A stretch of DNA of 64,000 bases from PALSA-188 sp963720075 (GCA_963720075.1 CAVREG010000006.1:310001-374000); one strand, 5' to 3'; shown: positions 7,871 to 17,140, counted from the stretch's first letter. Notes: generated from the letters alone by a model not told the origin. Program-made: numbers and translations.

Positions 7871-9037
7871 TCAGATGATCACGATTTCCCGTTGAATTTT
7901 ACCAGTTACTTCGGCTGCATGTTGGCGAACTAACACATTAACCTCGCTCCGCACCCCGAATTCAGGCAAATAAACGCCTGGTTCTATGGAAAAACACGAG
8001 TTGGGTAGAATTTGGCGTTCGTCGTGAATCTCGAGGTCGTCCATGTTTGCGCCGTTGGCGTGCACTTCTGTACCGATCGAATGTCCGGTACGATGGATGA
8101 AATATTCTCCAAAACCAGCGCTCGCGATGTGCCCGCGAACAGCCCGATCCACTTCACAACCGGCGATGCTTTTTCTGGAGGCTATCGCATCTTGCACCGT
8201 CTTCACGCCAGCGTCACGCGCACCGCTTACGACTTCGAATATTTGCCGAAACCTGTCCGATGGCGCTTTGCCGACGAATCCCATCCATGTAATGTCGTAA
8301 TAAACAGAGTCGGGCTGATCTTTCTTGGCCCAAACGTCCAATAAGACGGAATCCCCCTCACGAATTGGAGCCGAAGTCTCTACGCGTGGCTCATAGTGCG
8401 GATTCCCGCTGTTTTGATTGACCGCCACAATAGGGGGATGATCGGTTGTCAGCTTCTCGCGGCGAAACGCTTCCATGAACCATTGCTGAATTTGGTGTTC
8501 ATGAGTGCCGCCGTTTCGAACTCGATGACCAATTTCACGAAAAGCTTCTGCGGTCACTTTGTCAACGCTGTCGCGTGCCGCAAAGTGGCTCTGGATTTGC
8601 TCCTCCGTCCAAGTTGATTCGAATAATGCTATTAGATCACCCGCGCTCACCACATTCTTGCCCAATCCTCGAATCAGTTCCAGCGTTCCGCCGTCCACCA
8701 ACGAAATATAAAAGACTGCATTATTTGGCGAGTATTGCATTGCGATGTCGCGATGACCCGCCAGCATGCCTTTAATTTTTTCGAACAATTCCTGCCATCC
8801 CGCGTACTGGTGTTTCTTGCCGGGAAGCGTATCGAGATGACCTGCTTCAATTTTATGAACGAGCTTCTGAGGCTCCCCTTCGGCGGGGATGAGATAAAAC
8901 CAGCGCCGCGTGACCATCAGTTTTTGCGGCAATCCAAGCACGCGATAGGCGATTGGATCGCGATGGTGATGATCGTAGAAAAGCCAGGCATCAATGTTGC
9001 GCTGGCGCAGCGCAGCCTGAATAGCGGCGAGATTCAT
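7871..9037 (-). CDS. M24 family metallopeptidase (aminopeptidase P-like)
   Basis: About 388 residues. The N-terminal creatinase-type domain (1-165) precedes a pita-bread M24 domain. All five metal ligands are visible in order: Asp in LLDVWAK, Asp in YYDITW, His in HRTGHSIG, Glu in FSIEPG and Glu in VRSEVNV. It probably removes N-terminal residues before proline, in the cytoplasm, as no signal peptide is seen. The ATG at 9037 is favoured over an upstream in-frame TTG at 9043. It is followed without a gap by two small membrane protein genes. Confidence 0.88.
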   Translation of the reverse strand: MNLAAIQAALRQRNIDAWLFYDHHHRDPIAYRVLGLPQKLMVTRRWFYLIPAEGEPQKLVHKIEAGHLDTLPGKKHQYAGWQELFEKIKGMLAGHRDIAMQYSPNNAVFYISLVDGGTLELIRGLGKNVVSAGDLIALFESTWTEEQIQSHFAARDSVDKVTAEAFREIGHRVRNGGTHEHQIQQWFMEAFRREKLTTDHPPIVAVNQNSGNPHYEPRVETSAPIREGDSVLLDVWAKKDQPDSVYYDITWMGFVGKAPSDRFRQIFEVVSGARDAGVKTVQDAIASRKSIAGCEVDRAVRGHIASAGFGEYFIHRTGHSIGTEVHANGANMDDLEIHDERQILPNSCFSIEPGVYLPEFGVRSEVNVLVRQHAAEVTGKIQREIVII

Positions 9038-9057
9038 GGGCAAGCGATTATTCTAAA

Positions 9058-9449
9058 TTACTTGGCTGGATTGCGCGAGGAAGCGGAGGATGAAACACCA
9101 GAGTCGCGTAGGAAATTAGAGCCATTCTTCTGGAATATAGAGAAGATCACTTCGCCCAAAACTGCGATCGCTACGATCACGGTGTAAGGTCCCCAATTTT
9201 TCAAAATGGCTCGGCCAAACAACTCAGACGCGCCACCTCCAGCGTTAAGGCAATCAAGTTGGCTCCCACGCAAGAAACACGGAGCCCTCTCACGTCCACT
9301 TGAGTATTGCGGATCCGCAGAAAATTCAGGATGGCAATAATCATCCATAGGAATGGGATATCTAAGATGGCGCCGCATAAATGATAAGTCTCAGTTACGA
9401 GTATGAAGATGGCAGATGTAACCAGAATGGTCCAGGAACAAGTAATCAA
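9058..9449 (-). pseudogene. Small membrane protein gene, apparently frameshifted
   Basis: Two overlapping minus-strand frames each hold half of a plausible three-helix protein. The upstream frame gives TSAIFILVTETYHLCGAIL, LWMIIAILNFLRI and LIALTLEVARLS, then stops at 9201. A second frame continues with ELFGRAILKNWGPYTVIVA and LGEVIFSIF down to 9058. Joining them at about 9210-9240 with one indel makes a continuous hydrophobic protein of about 125 residues. The only start in the upstream frame is a TTG overlapping the end of yggS. It could be a real lesion, a sequencing error, or two coupled short ORFs. Confidence 0.4.
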
Positions 9450-10162
9450 GATATTTCATGGTTTGGCTTCCGATCCCCGAAAATCCCCGTTCCCACCCGC
9501 ACGCAGGTAGACCCCTCTTCGATCGCCACCTCGAAATCGTGCGACATGCCCATGGACAGAACCTCCATGCTCACCGACGGAAAGCGGCGTGCTGCGATCT
9601 GATCACGCAACTCACGGAGCTTGCGAAAATATGGTCGTGCCTGCTCCGGATCCTCTGAAAGCGGAGGCACCGTCATCAAGCCTCGAAATTCGAGGTGCTC
9701 CAGCCTGGGCGCTGCTTGAAGAAGTTCCTCCAATTCTGGACAGCTGGGCGCAACGCCGCATTTCACCGACTCACCGGCAATATTGATTTCAATCAACACT
9801 TCCAATTTCTTCAGGAGTTTCTTGGCTTCGTAATTGACTTTCTCGGCGAGGCGCAAGGAATCTATTGAATCTATGCCGGCAAACAATCCTGCTGCTTTTG
9901 CGGCCTTGTTGGTTTGCAGATGCCCGATCATGTGCCACTGTGCGCCTGGCAAATGCAGCAGAGTCTCGGACTTCTCCGCGAATTCCTGGACACGGCTTTC
10001 GCCGAACAGTCTCAGGCCGCAATCGTAGGCTTCGCGAATCAAAGTTGACGGGAAAGTCTTGCTGACTGCCATCAAAGAAACGCTCGAGGGATCGCGTCCA
10101 CCTCGCCTCGCCGCAGATGATATGCGCTCTCGAATCATCTGCGCATTTTGTTCGACTGACAT
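9446..10162 (-). CDS. yggS: YggS/PLPBP family pyridoxal-phosphate homeostasis protein
   Basis: About 238 residues, a single-domain PLP-binding TIM barrel related to alanine racemase N-domains. The PLP lysine is in LMAVSKTFP, followed by FGESRVQEF, WHMIGHLQTNK, and the phosphate-binding end MGMSHDFEVAIEEGSTCVRV with GTGIFG. It buffers cytosolic PLP and has no known enzymatic reaction. The ATG at 10162 gives the usual MSVEQN-type start; an in-frame start at 10186 adds unlikely residues. Confidence 0.95.
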   Translation of the reverse strand: MSVEQNAQMIRERISSAARRGGRDPSSVSLMAVSKTFPSTLIREAYDCGLRLFGESRVQEFAEKSETLLHLPGAQWHMIGHLQTNKAAKAAGLFAGIDSIDSLRLAEKVNYEAKKLLKKLEVLIEINIAGESVKCGVAPSCPELEELLQAAPRLEHLEFRGLMTVPPLSEDPEQARPYFRKLRELRDQIAARRFPSVSMEVLSMGMSHDFEVAIEEGSTCVRVGTGIFGDRKPNHEIS

Positions 10163-10177
10163 AGATAGACAGACAAT

Positions 10178-10210
10178 AGACCACAAAGGACACGGAGAAA
10201 CACGAAGGAA
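10178..10210. repeat. ACCACAAAGGACACGGAG-type intergenic repeat
   Basis: A purine-rich stretch (GACCACAAAGGACACGGAGA) upstream of yggS, in the 137-bp gap before the OPT gene. It resembles low-complexity ACCACGGAGACACAGAG repeats scattered in many environmental genomes; a related inverted copy is at 26561-26590. No gene is seen in the gap. Confidence 0.35.
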
Positions 10211-10299
10211 TCACTCCGGTCTTCGCAAGCTTCGCAAAGCCACGCGGGCGCTAACTACTCTGGTTAATCTCGCGGGCGGGGAGGTCGCGCCACAGTCTT

Positions 10300-12369
10300 T
10301 TACATCATCGCGGTTGGCGGCGCAGGGTCGTTCGGATCGCCAGCGCTCGATATCGGCACCCGAACCAGTAACGCGGTCAAGGCAATTAATACGCCGATTC
10401 CCGCGATGTAAGAGGGGTGCTCAAAGAATTGCTTTGATTTAATCCATTCAGCGCCGGACCGCAACCATGGCGTGTGTACATAGGACAATGCGATCACCCC
10501 GGCCCAAACCAGCCCAAATACAGATTCTCCGGCAATGAACCCGGAAGCTACTAGAACTCCGGCATTGTCCACGCGCGTCATCTGCGCGTCATTGAATCCG
10601 CGCCGCTTAGCCGCCCAATCTCCGAGCGATCGAATAGCTCCGCCGATAAAGATGGCGAATGTAGTTTCGAAGGGCAAATACATTCCGACCGCCACTAGCA
10701 TGGGACTGCGCACACGCATCATGATCAGCGCGATCCCCATGAAGATTCCCACTACGACGAGCGCCCACGGCATATCGCCACCCACTATTCCCATGGCAAG
10801 GGTGGCCATCAATCCCGCCTGGGGCGCAGGAAGCTGGCGGCTGCCAAAGCCGAAGGCTGTGTTCAGCAACATGAGCGGAAAGTACATCATCAGACTGGCG
10901 ACCACTACGGCGATCAACTCGGCAATCTGAATCTTGCTGGGCGTACCTCCCAGGATGTAGCCAACCTTGAAATCCTGTAACAGCTCGCCCGCGACGGAAG
11001 CCGAAACGCAAACCACCGCAGCCACCCCCAACACAGCCGCGACCCCGGAGATTCCGGACACCCCAAGTGAAACCATAAGAAGGGCGGCGATCAACAAAGT
11101 GGAAAGCGTCAATCCAGAAACCGGATTATTGGAAGACCCGATCATCCCCACCAAACTGCCCGATACCGTGGCGAAGAAGAAGCCCACCACCAACATAACG
11201 ACTGCGGCAAGCACCGCTGGCCAAACCAATCCTGAGATTCGTATATAGAGCAGACACATAAGCAGAAACGTCACGGCAATCAGGCTAAAAACAATCTTCG
11301 AACTCATGTAGCGCTCGGTGCGAATGAGTTTCGCTCTGTCGTCAGCGGTCTGGCGGAGGTCGCTGAATGCTTTGCCGAGGCCGGCGGTGAGGCTCTTCCG
11401 CATTCCCCACAAAGTGTAGGCTGCGCCTACCAGCATTCCACCGACTGCGATGGGACGAATGATGAATGTCCAAACCGAAGTTGCCATGCCGGACCAGTTT
11501 TCGGGAGTATCCGCGGGCAGGTAGTGTCGGAGCTGCGGTCCGAGGAAGTACATCATGAGCGGAACCATCAATCCCCAAGCGAGCACTCCACCTGAAAATT
11601 GAAGGGCTGCCAGCCGAATCCCGATAATGTAGCCGACGCCCAGGTAGGCGGGACTGATACTCGGCGCCGAAAACATAGCCGTACCACCGGTCGCGACAAC
11701 TTGCGCACTTCCAGCCTGACCAAGCCGCACCTGACTGCGGCCCAGCTGTCCTATCGCGAAATGGAAATCCTGATCGGCGGCGAATAATCCGAAGCGGCCG
11801 AGCAGGTAGACCAGACCGCCAACGCCAATGTTCCAGAAAAGATATTTCGCGGCCTCCGCGCCCCGCTGGCCAGCTTTGTGGATTTCTGAGGCTGCCACCG
11901 ACTCAGGGAACGGCAACTCTGGGTCTTCAACCATGCCACGCCGGACCAGAGAAATGAAGAGCACGCCGAGAACGCTGCCCACCATGATGAGCGCGGTAGA
12001 TTTCCAGTAAGCATCGGCGGGACGGAAAGAAGGCCATGCCTTCGCGATCAGAAATGCGGGAATAGTGAAGATTGCCCCAGCGGCGATGCCCTCGCCGATC
12101 GAGCCGGAGGTCCGCGCAATATTCTCCTCTAGCAGCGATCCCTTCCAGGCCCGCATTGCAGCCATCGCAATAACGGCGGCAGGATAGGTTGCGGCAATCG
12201 TGATCCCGGCTCTTAGGCCCAAATAAGCGTTGGCCGCGCCCAAGACTATCGTCATCGCCAACCCCAGTAGCACTGCCCGAAGCGTTAACTCCCGCATCTC
12301 AGTGTTTTCTGGAACGTAAGGCTGGTGCTTCTTTGGGCCGAGATTTGGATCAATAGGAGTTTGGCTCAT
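10300..12369 (-). CDS. OPT family oligopeptide/metallophore transporter
   Basis: A 689-residue integral membrane protein with about 15 hydrophobic helices. Recognisable OPT elements are the N-terminal YLGLRAGITIAATYPAAV segment and SSNNPVSGLT, matching the family NPVS motif. It is a proton-coupled importer of small peptides or peptide-like siderophores, but the substrate cannot be read. The ATG is preceded by GAGGA about 10 nt upstream. The gene stands alone, separated from yggS by a short spacer and from its neighbour by the RNA locus. Confidence 0.9.
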   Translation of the reverse strand: MSQTPIDPNLGPKKHQPYVPENTEMRELTLRAVLLGLAMTIVLGAANAYLGLRAGITIAATYPAAVIAMAAMRAWKGSLLEENIARTSGSIGEGIAAGAIFTIPAFLIAKAWPSFRPADAYWKSTALIMVGSVLGVLFISLVRRGMVEDPELPFPESVAASEIHKAGQRGAEAAKYLFWNIGVGGLVYLLGRFGLFAADQDFHFAIGQLGRSQVRLGQAGSAQVVATGGTAMFSAPSISPAYLGVGYIIGIRLAALQFSGGVLAWGLMVPLMMYFLGPQLRHYLPADTPENWSGMATSVWTFIIRPIAVGGMLVGAAYTLWGMRKSLTAGLGKAFSDLRQTADDRAKLIRTERYMSSKIVFSLIAVTFLLMCLLYIRISGLVWPAVLAAVVMLVVGFFFATVSGSLVGMIGSSNNPVSGLTLSTLLIAALLMVSLGVSGISGVAAVLGVAAVVCVSASVAGELLQDFKVGYILGGTPSKIQIAELIAVVVASLMMYFPLMLLNTAFGFGSRQLPAPQAGLMATLAMGIVGGDMPWALVVVGIFMGIALIMMRVRSPMLVAVGMYLPFETTFAIFIGGAIRSLGDWAAKRRGFNDAQMTRVDNAGVLVASGFIAGESVFGLVWAGVIALSYVHTPWLRSGAEWIKSKQFFEHPSYIAGIGVLIALTALLVRVPISSAGDPNDPAPPTAMM

Positions 12370-12540
12370 TAAATAACGTCCTCACGAAGCGTTGCGCGGC
12401 AGTTTATGCAAAGGGCGCACGTTAGCACGCCCGCGCCCCGATTTACAAGTACATCGGCTACGCACACGCACTCTATCTCACTACGCATGATATTTCCGCT
12501 TCGCGGGCTGCGAAAGTAACGGGCATCAAGAATCCTCTTA

Positions 12541-12568
12541 TTGACTCCGGAATCCTTTTCGTTTTAAT
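12541..12568 (+). promoter_or_regulatory. Sigma-70 promoter of the structured RNA
   Basis: TTGACT (12541-12546), a 16-bp spacer, then TTTAAT (12563-12568), each 5/6 to consensus. The predicted start is at about 12575, just before the 5' arm of the long-range helix of the RNA below. The rest of 12370-12540 shows no gene. Confidence 0.6.
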
Positions 12569-12574
12569 CTGCAA

Positions 12575-12850
12575 TTACACCGGAAAGGAGGTGGTCGGAT
12601 GACAAGTTCTGATTGTAGCGGTAGATCCAAAAGACCAGGTGAGGTGGCTGAGACTTAGAGCGGTCGCTCTGAGTGCTTCGCAACTGTCCGTGAGTAAGGA
12701 TTGATTTCCGCCCGGCGTGAGGTCGCGCTGGGTTTCAGGAAAACAACCCGGAAGTTCCGCCGAAGGTAGCCACGATGAGTGACCACCTCTTGGTCAATCC
12801 CAAGCAGTCCACCGGAATGGCCCGTGTGTAAAACACGGGCCGTTCTGTTT
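12575..12850 (+). ncRNA. Candidate structured non-coding RNA, about 270 nt, family not recognised
   Basis: Several signals line up in a 530-bp gene-free gap. A good promoter lies upstream. A perfect 9-bp long-range helix joins 12588-12596 (GAGGTGGTC) with 12781-12789 (GACCACCTC). Internal hairpins occur at 12653-12673 (ACTTAGAGC/GCTCTGAGT), 12711-12732 (CCCGGCG/CGCTGGG) and about 12730-12750 (GGGTT/AACCC), and an intrinsic-type terminator follows. The 5' arm contains AAAGGAGG, a perfect Shine-Dalgarno, followed by an ATG at 12600 and 18 further codons, but the pairing would bury it. It lacks tmRNA, RNase P, SRP or 6S hallmarks. Whether it is one of the known acidobacterial RNA motifs needs a covariance search. 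Confidence 0.6.
12819..12850 (+). terminator. Intrinsic terminator of the structured RNA
   Basis: A perfect 9-bp GC-rich stem, GGCCCGTGT (12819-12827) and ACACGGGCC (12833-12841), with a 5-nt loop, followed by the T-rich GTTCTGTTTGTTG. Confidence 0.7.
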
Positions 12851-12902
12851 GTTGAGCTCTTTAATTTGACAAGCAAATCCTTTCCCGTATTATTCGTGCG
12901 GC

Positions 12903-13517
12903 ATGGCAAGCGTTAATCCTGAGCAGGAGTTCCAACGTCTAGCGAAACTGTATTCGAGCCGGACGAATGACGAATTACTTCAAATTGCCGAGGACCGTTC
13001 TGCACTGACGGATATTGCCCAGCGTGCGTTAGACGATGAAATGGGCCGTCGCGGATTAGAGTCAGCCGGTGGGCAGAGCGATGAAGTCGAGTTCCGTCAC
13101 ATGCTAACGATTGCTAAATTTAGAGACTTGCCGGAAGCTCTTCTGGCGCAAGGCAATCTAAATTCCGCAGGAATTGAAGGCGTTTTGCTGGACGACAATT
13201 TAGTGCGCCTGGACTGGTTATGGTCCAATGCGGTCGGAGGAATCAAACTTCAAGTCAGGGCTGAAGATGCTGGCGAAGCAACGGAAATGCTCAATCAACC
13301 AATTCCCGAGGGGTTTGAGATTGAAGGCGTGGGCGACTATCGCCAGCCGGAATGCCCCAAGTGCAAATCATTGGACGTCACTTTTCAGGAAATTTACAAG
13401 CCGGTCGCCTACGCCAGTTTGTGGGTAGGTGTTCCACTACCATTCCAGCGCAAGGGGTGGAAATGCCGCACATGCGGCAATGAGTGGGAGAGCAATGACC
13501 CCGGAGAATCCGAATAA
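12903..13517 (+). CDS. Hypothetical protein with DUF2007-like and zinc-ribbon segments
   Basis: A 204-residue soluble protein. Residues 1-60 are helical and charged. The middle (about 70-135) resembles the DUF2007 ferredoxin-like fold (LLAQGNLNSAGIEGVLLDD followed by VGGIKLQVRAEDAGEA). The C-terminus has two Cys pairs, CPKC and CRTC, forming a zinc ribbon. The function is unknown. It stands between the structured RNA and the copper efflux operon with no clear link to either. Confidence 0.75.
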   Translation: MASVNPEQEFQRLAKLYSSRTNDELLQIAEDRSALTDIAQRALDDEMGRRGLESAGGQSDEVEFRHMLTIAKFRDLPEALLAQGNLNSAGIEGVLLDDNLVRLDWLWSNAVGGIKLQVRAEDAGEATEMLNQPIPEGFEIEGVGDYRQPECPKCKSLDVTFQEIYKPVAYASLWVGVPLPFQRKGWKCRTCGNEWESNDPGESE

Positions 13518-13591
13518 TCCCACTGCAAATTCGTGACGTCCCACACAGTCGGTATGTGACGGGATCTCTTATAGTGCGAGAGTTTTCGGAG

Positions 13592-13616
13592 TTGGCGCTG
13601 ACCCGAAGAGTGCCAA
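13592..13616. promoter_or_regulatory. Imperfect inverted repeat upstream of the efflux operon
   Basis: TTGGCGCT and AGAGTGCCAA flank a 7-nt centre about 72 bp before the Cys-rich gene. The outer TTGGC/GCCAA arms are perfect. It could be an operator for a metal-responsive regulator, but no regulator gene is adjacent and the symmetry is modest. Confidence 0.25.
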
Positions 13617-13687
13617 TTTGTGTCACTGGGGTAATCTGAAACGGTTTATCACCTATTGCGTCTAATGGCCGGGTGTAGTTAACTTAA

Positions 13688-14071
13688 ATGGTGAGAGTTT
13701 GCAGCAAAATCGGTGCTTTCGGTCTTGCAGTGTTGTTCGCCGCATTGCCGGTGATGGCATGTGCCGTGCCGTCCGCTGAGATGACGCCAGCGGAGCGGGC
13801 CTGCTGCAAGAAAATGGCGGCGCAATGTGGCGGGGCGAATATGGCGAAGTCACATACTTGTTGCAAGGCAACTGCGACGCCGGCTGATTTTCAGGCTGTA
13901 AAGACAGCCTCTTTCCATGCTGATCATCTCGGGTTGGCTCTACTTCATGCATTTCCTCTGACTGCGCAAGGCGATATGAGCCGCTTGTTTGGGCGAGATT
14001 CATATCGGATTTCAAGCACGGATAGTCCGCCTCCGCTAGCTGCTACATCCACCGTAATCCTCAGAATCTGA
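13688..14071 (+). CDS. Cys-rich exported protein, first gene of the copper efflux operon
   Basis: A 127-residue protein with an N-terminal signal sequence (about residues 1-24). The mature part is rich in paired cysteines and methionines (ERACCKKMAAQCGG, ANMAKSHTCCKA), a pattern typical of soft-metal ligands. It is followed after 70 bp by the TolC-like gene, so it may be a periplasmic metal chaperone or sensor for the pump. No named family is recognised. The C-terminal half (TAQGDMSRLFGRDSYR and onward) is low complexity. Confidence 0.65.
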   Translation: MVRVCSKIGAFGLAVLFAALPVMACAVPSAEMTPAERACCKKMAAQCGGANMAKSHTCCKATATPADFQAVKTASFHADHLGLALLHAFPLTAQGDMSRLFGRDSYRISSTDSPPPLAATSTVILRI

Positions 14072-14141
14072 TCTTCCTTCCTCCTTTGCGTTGATGCCCT
14101 CGTGCGTCTGCGCCCAATTGTGTTTCCAATCTGGAGGGAAG

Positions 14142-15494
14142 ATGAAATCTATTTGTGTGAACTGGCTCGTGTCCGAAGCAAGTCGGATTTTTCTGATAAC
14201 CGCACTCGTGTCCGGAGTGGCTTTTTTGCCGGCGAGGCTCGCTGCGCAATCGGCGACTGACGTTCCACAAACGCCCACTTCGATGAATCATCAGGAAAAG
14301 GACGCCGCCGTTGCGCCCACTTCCCTTCAGAAGCTAGTGGAAGAACTGGAGCACCGCAATCCCGAAATTGCGGCTTCTGTTCATGCGTGGAGGGCTGCGA
14401 CAAACGTCCCGAAGCAAATGTCGGCGTTGCCCGAAACCGAAGTGACGGTACAGCAATTCAGCGTGGGAAGTCCAAGACCATTTGCGGGATATTCCAATAG
14501 CAATTTTGCGTACATCGGTATTGGCGCCTCGCAAGAGCTGCCATATCCCGGTAAACGCCGCTTGCGATCGGAGGTTGCCCAGTACGAGGCGGACTCGGTG
14601 CGAGCGCAATCTGACGGCGTGCTTCGCCAGGCAATCGAGACATTGAAGCTCGAGTATTTCCAGCTCGCCTACCTTCAGCAGGCTCTCCCTGTACTGGAGC
14701 GCAATGACCAACTACTCAGCCAGATGGAGCAATCAGTCGAATCACGGTACCGGGTTGGACAGGGCAGCCAGCAAGAAGTCCTCAAAGCGCAACTTCAGCG
14801 CACGAAGATATTGCAGGAAATTGCCATGCACCATCAGGACGAAGAGCAGCTTCAGGCGCAACTGAAACAAGTTCTGAATCGAGACCAAAGCACGCCGGAT
14901 ATTGTCGCCGTGCCATTGTCGCCAACTGTGTTGAAGTACAGCGACGCCGATCTGTTAAAGCGTGTGCGCGACCAGAATCCCAACGTGCAATCACGCTCCG
15001 AAATGGTTCATCGTGAGGAATCACAGGTTGAACTTTCACACAAGGAGTTCAGGCCAGACTTCAACCTTTCCTACATGTATCAGCACAACGCCGACCAGTT
15101 TCGTGACTATTACATGGCCACCTTTGGCATTCGGCTGCCAAACCGGGGGCGCCAGTCTGCGGCTCTCGCCGAGGCCATCGAGAATAAAGAACGCGCGAAG
15201 CTGGAACTTCAGGGAGAAGTTCAGCGGGTGCAGTCGGAGGTCGAGCAGCAATACGTTCTGGTGCGTCGCTCAGAAGACCAACTCAAAATCTATACCGAAG
15301 GCCTGATTCCTCAATCGGAGGCCGCGTTTCAAGCAGGAATGGCGGCCTACCAATCAAACCGTCAGGACTTCGAAACCCTGCTCTCATCCTTTCAGGATGT
15401 TTTGAATTCGAATCTGGAATATCAGCGCGAGTTGGCCGAGCACGAGTCCGCGCTGGCGCGGCTGGAACGGCTCACGGGGGTGAGTTTGCCATGA
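14142..15494 (+). CDS. TolC-family outer membrane efflux protein (CusC-like)
   Basis: About 450 residues with a signal sequence. Two OEP repeats of long coiled-coil helices are visible (for example RQAIETLKLEYFQLAYLQQA and QGEVQRVQSEVEQQYVLVRR). It forms the trimeric exit duct of the pump. The ATG at 14142 is chosen for the strong CTGGAGGGAAG site directly before it; an in-frame upstream ATG adds 17 residues that break the signal peptide. The stop overlaps the next gene as ATGA, so expression is coupled to the adaptor. Confidence 0.9.
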   Translation: MKSICVNWLVSEASRIFLITALVSGVAFLPARLAAQSATDVPQTPTSMNHQEKDAAVAPTSLQKLVEELEHRNPEIAASVHAWRAATNVPKQMSALPETEVTVQQFSVGSPRPFAGYSNSNFAYIGIGASQELPYPGKRRLRSEVAQYEADSVRAQSDGVLRQAIETLKLEYFQLAYLQQALPVLERNDQLLSQMEQSVESRYRVGQGSQQEVLKAQLQRTKILQEIAMHHQDEEQLQAQLKQVLNRDQSTPDIVAVPLSPTVLKYSDADLLKRVRDQNPNVQSRSEMVHREESQVELSHKEFRPDFNLSYMYQHNADQFRDYYMATFGIRLPNRGRQSAALAEAIENKERAKLELQGEVQRVQSEVEQQYVLVRRSEDQLKIYTEGLIPQSEAAFQAGMAAYQSNRQDFETLLSSFQDVLNSNLEYQRELAEHESALARLERLTGVSLP

Positions 15495-17140
15495 AAGACC
15501 AAATTGATTGCTCTCACGAACACGACGAAATGATGCGGGAAGCAGCGGCGGGCAAAAAGTATCGCCGGGCTTTCTTAATCACGCTGATTACCGCAGTGCT
15601 GCTTGCAATTGGCATGCCTGGATTGTTGTGGCGATTGCATACTTCGAACCACGAGCCGGCGGCGCCCGGAACGGAATCCACCGAGACGGTGGCTGGTCAA
15701 GCTGCACATCCCATGCAAAACATGTCAGGCGAGCAATCCGAACCCCCGCAGCCTGAGACGCCGCTCGGGCCCATGCAACTCACCCCGCAACGGATGCAGA
15801 GCATCGGCGTGCAGATCGGCAAAGTTAAATTCCAATCCGTGAACGACGAACTGCGTTTCGATGGAAATGTTCAGGCGGATGAGCGGCGTCTTGCTTACGT
15901 GCAAACGCGCTTTGCCGGCTGGATCAAGAATCTCTACGCCGACGCCACTGGTGACTTCGTTCACAAAGGACAGCCTCTCTTCACAGTCTATAGCCCCGAC
16001 CTGGTCACCACCGAACAGGAATATCTGATCGCAAAAAAGAATCAGGCCGACTTGCAGCAGAGCACGGTTACAGGTGTTGCGTCAGGAGCGGCCTCGTTGC
16101 TGAGTTCAACTAAAGACCGGCTGATGCAGTGGGAAATCCCTCCCGGCGAGATTGCGAAGTTGGATGCGAGCGGAAGAGTGATCACCGACTTGACCATCAA
16201 CTCTCCGGTATCGGGCTACATTACAGAAAAGAATGCATTGCCAAACATGTATGTGCAGCCCGATACGCACCTGTACACCGTTTCAGATCTTTCGGAGGTT
16301 TGGGTGCTCGTGCAGGTTTTCCAAGACGACGCGGGCAAAATCAAGCCAGGCGACCGCGCAGAAGTTACGGTGGATGCGTACCCCGGGAAAATATTTGCCG
16401 GACGCGTGGACTACCTGCTGCCGCAAATTGACGCGACCACGCGCACTCTGCCCGTACGGTTGGTGATTCCGAATCCAGGCATGAAGCTGAGGCCGGGAAT
16501 GTTTGTGAATGTGAGCCTCAAACTTCCGCTGGGCAGGCAGTTGGTGGTTCCAGCGTCCGCGGTTTTCCATTCTGGAAGCAAGAATTTGATCTTCGCGTAT
16601 CGCGGCGAAGGAAACATTGAACCGCACGAGGTCGAACTCGGCCCAGCTGTGAACGATCAACAAATTATTACTAAGGGCGTCAAAGCCGGAGAACAGATTG
16701 TTGTCTCCGCGAATTTCCTGATTGACTCCGAAGCTCAGTTGCAGGCAGCAGCGGGCGCATTCGTGCCGCCGCCTCCGGGAGCCGGTGCGGCCGCCGCGAT
16801 GAATGCGCCAGCGCAAACGCAGGCCACGACTGAACTGACGACCGACCCTACCCCTCCGCACAAAGGAAGAAACACCGTGCGGGTCAAGCTCGCTTCAAAC
16901 GACGGCAAGCCCATTGCCGGGGCGCAAGTGACCGTTACCTTTTTTATGGCTGCGATGCCAGCCATGGGAATGGCCGCGATGAAAACCCTGGTCACAACCA
17001 GCGACAAAGGCAGCGGCATGTACGAAGGAAGCGGCGATCTGGGATCGGGAGGAACTTGGCAAGTGACCATCACCGCCATCCAGAACGGCCAGGTGATTTT
17101 GAGCAAGCAGTCAACCCTCAATGCGACGGGAGGCATGTAG
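15491..17140 (+). CDS. RND periplasmic adaptor (CusB-like) with C-terminal Met-rich YtkA/FixH-like domain
   Basis: A 549-residue membrane-fusion protein. One N-terminal transmembrane helix (about residues 25-45) is followed by a His/Met linker, lipoyl-like and beta-barrel segments (LRFDGNVQADERRLAYVQTR, SPVSGYITEKNALPNMYV, GDRAEVTVDAYPGKIFAGRV). Beyond the usual CusB end, an Ala/Pro linker leads to an extra domain of about 90 residues resembling YtkA/FixH, with a Met-rich run MAAMPAMGMAAM that could bind Cu(I). The ATG overlaps the TolC stop. The RND pump gene follows after 1 bp. Confidence 0.9.
   Translation: MKDQIDCSHEHDEMMREAAAGKKYRRAFLITLITAVLLAIGMPGLLWRLHTSNHEPAAPGTESTETVAGQAAHPMQNMSGEQSEPPQPETPLGPMQLTPQRMQSIGVQIGKVKFQSVNDELRFDGNVQADERRLAYVQTRFAGWIKNLYADATGDFVHKGQPLFTVYSPDLVTTEQEYLIAKKNQADLQQSTVTGVASGAASLLSSTKDRLMQWEIPPGEIAKLDASGRVITDLTINSPVSGYITEKNALPNMYVQPDTHLYTVSDLSEVWVLVQVFQDDAGKIKPGDRAEVTVDAYPGKIFAGRVDYLLPQIDATTRTLPVRLVIPNPGMKLRPGMFVNVSLKLPLGRQLVVPASAVFHSGSKNLIFAYRGEGNIEPHEVELGPAVNDQQIITKGVKAGEQIVVSANFLIDSEAQLQAAAGAFVPPPPGAGAAAAMNAPAQTQATTELTTDPTPPHKGRNTVRVKLASNDGKPIAGAQVTVTFFMAAMPAMGMAAMKTLVTTSDKGSGMYEGSGDLGSGGTWQVTITAIQNGQVILSKQSTLNATGGM

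Noticed and set aside
12600..12659. 19-codon ORF after a perfect Shine-Dalgarno as an independent gene
   Set aside because: The ribosome site is the 5' arm of a perfect long-range helix and the peptide has no features; it is treated as part of the structured RNA locus.
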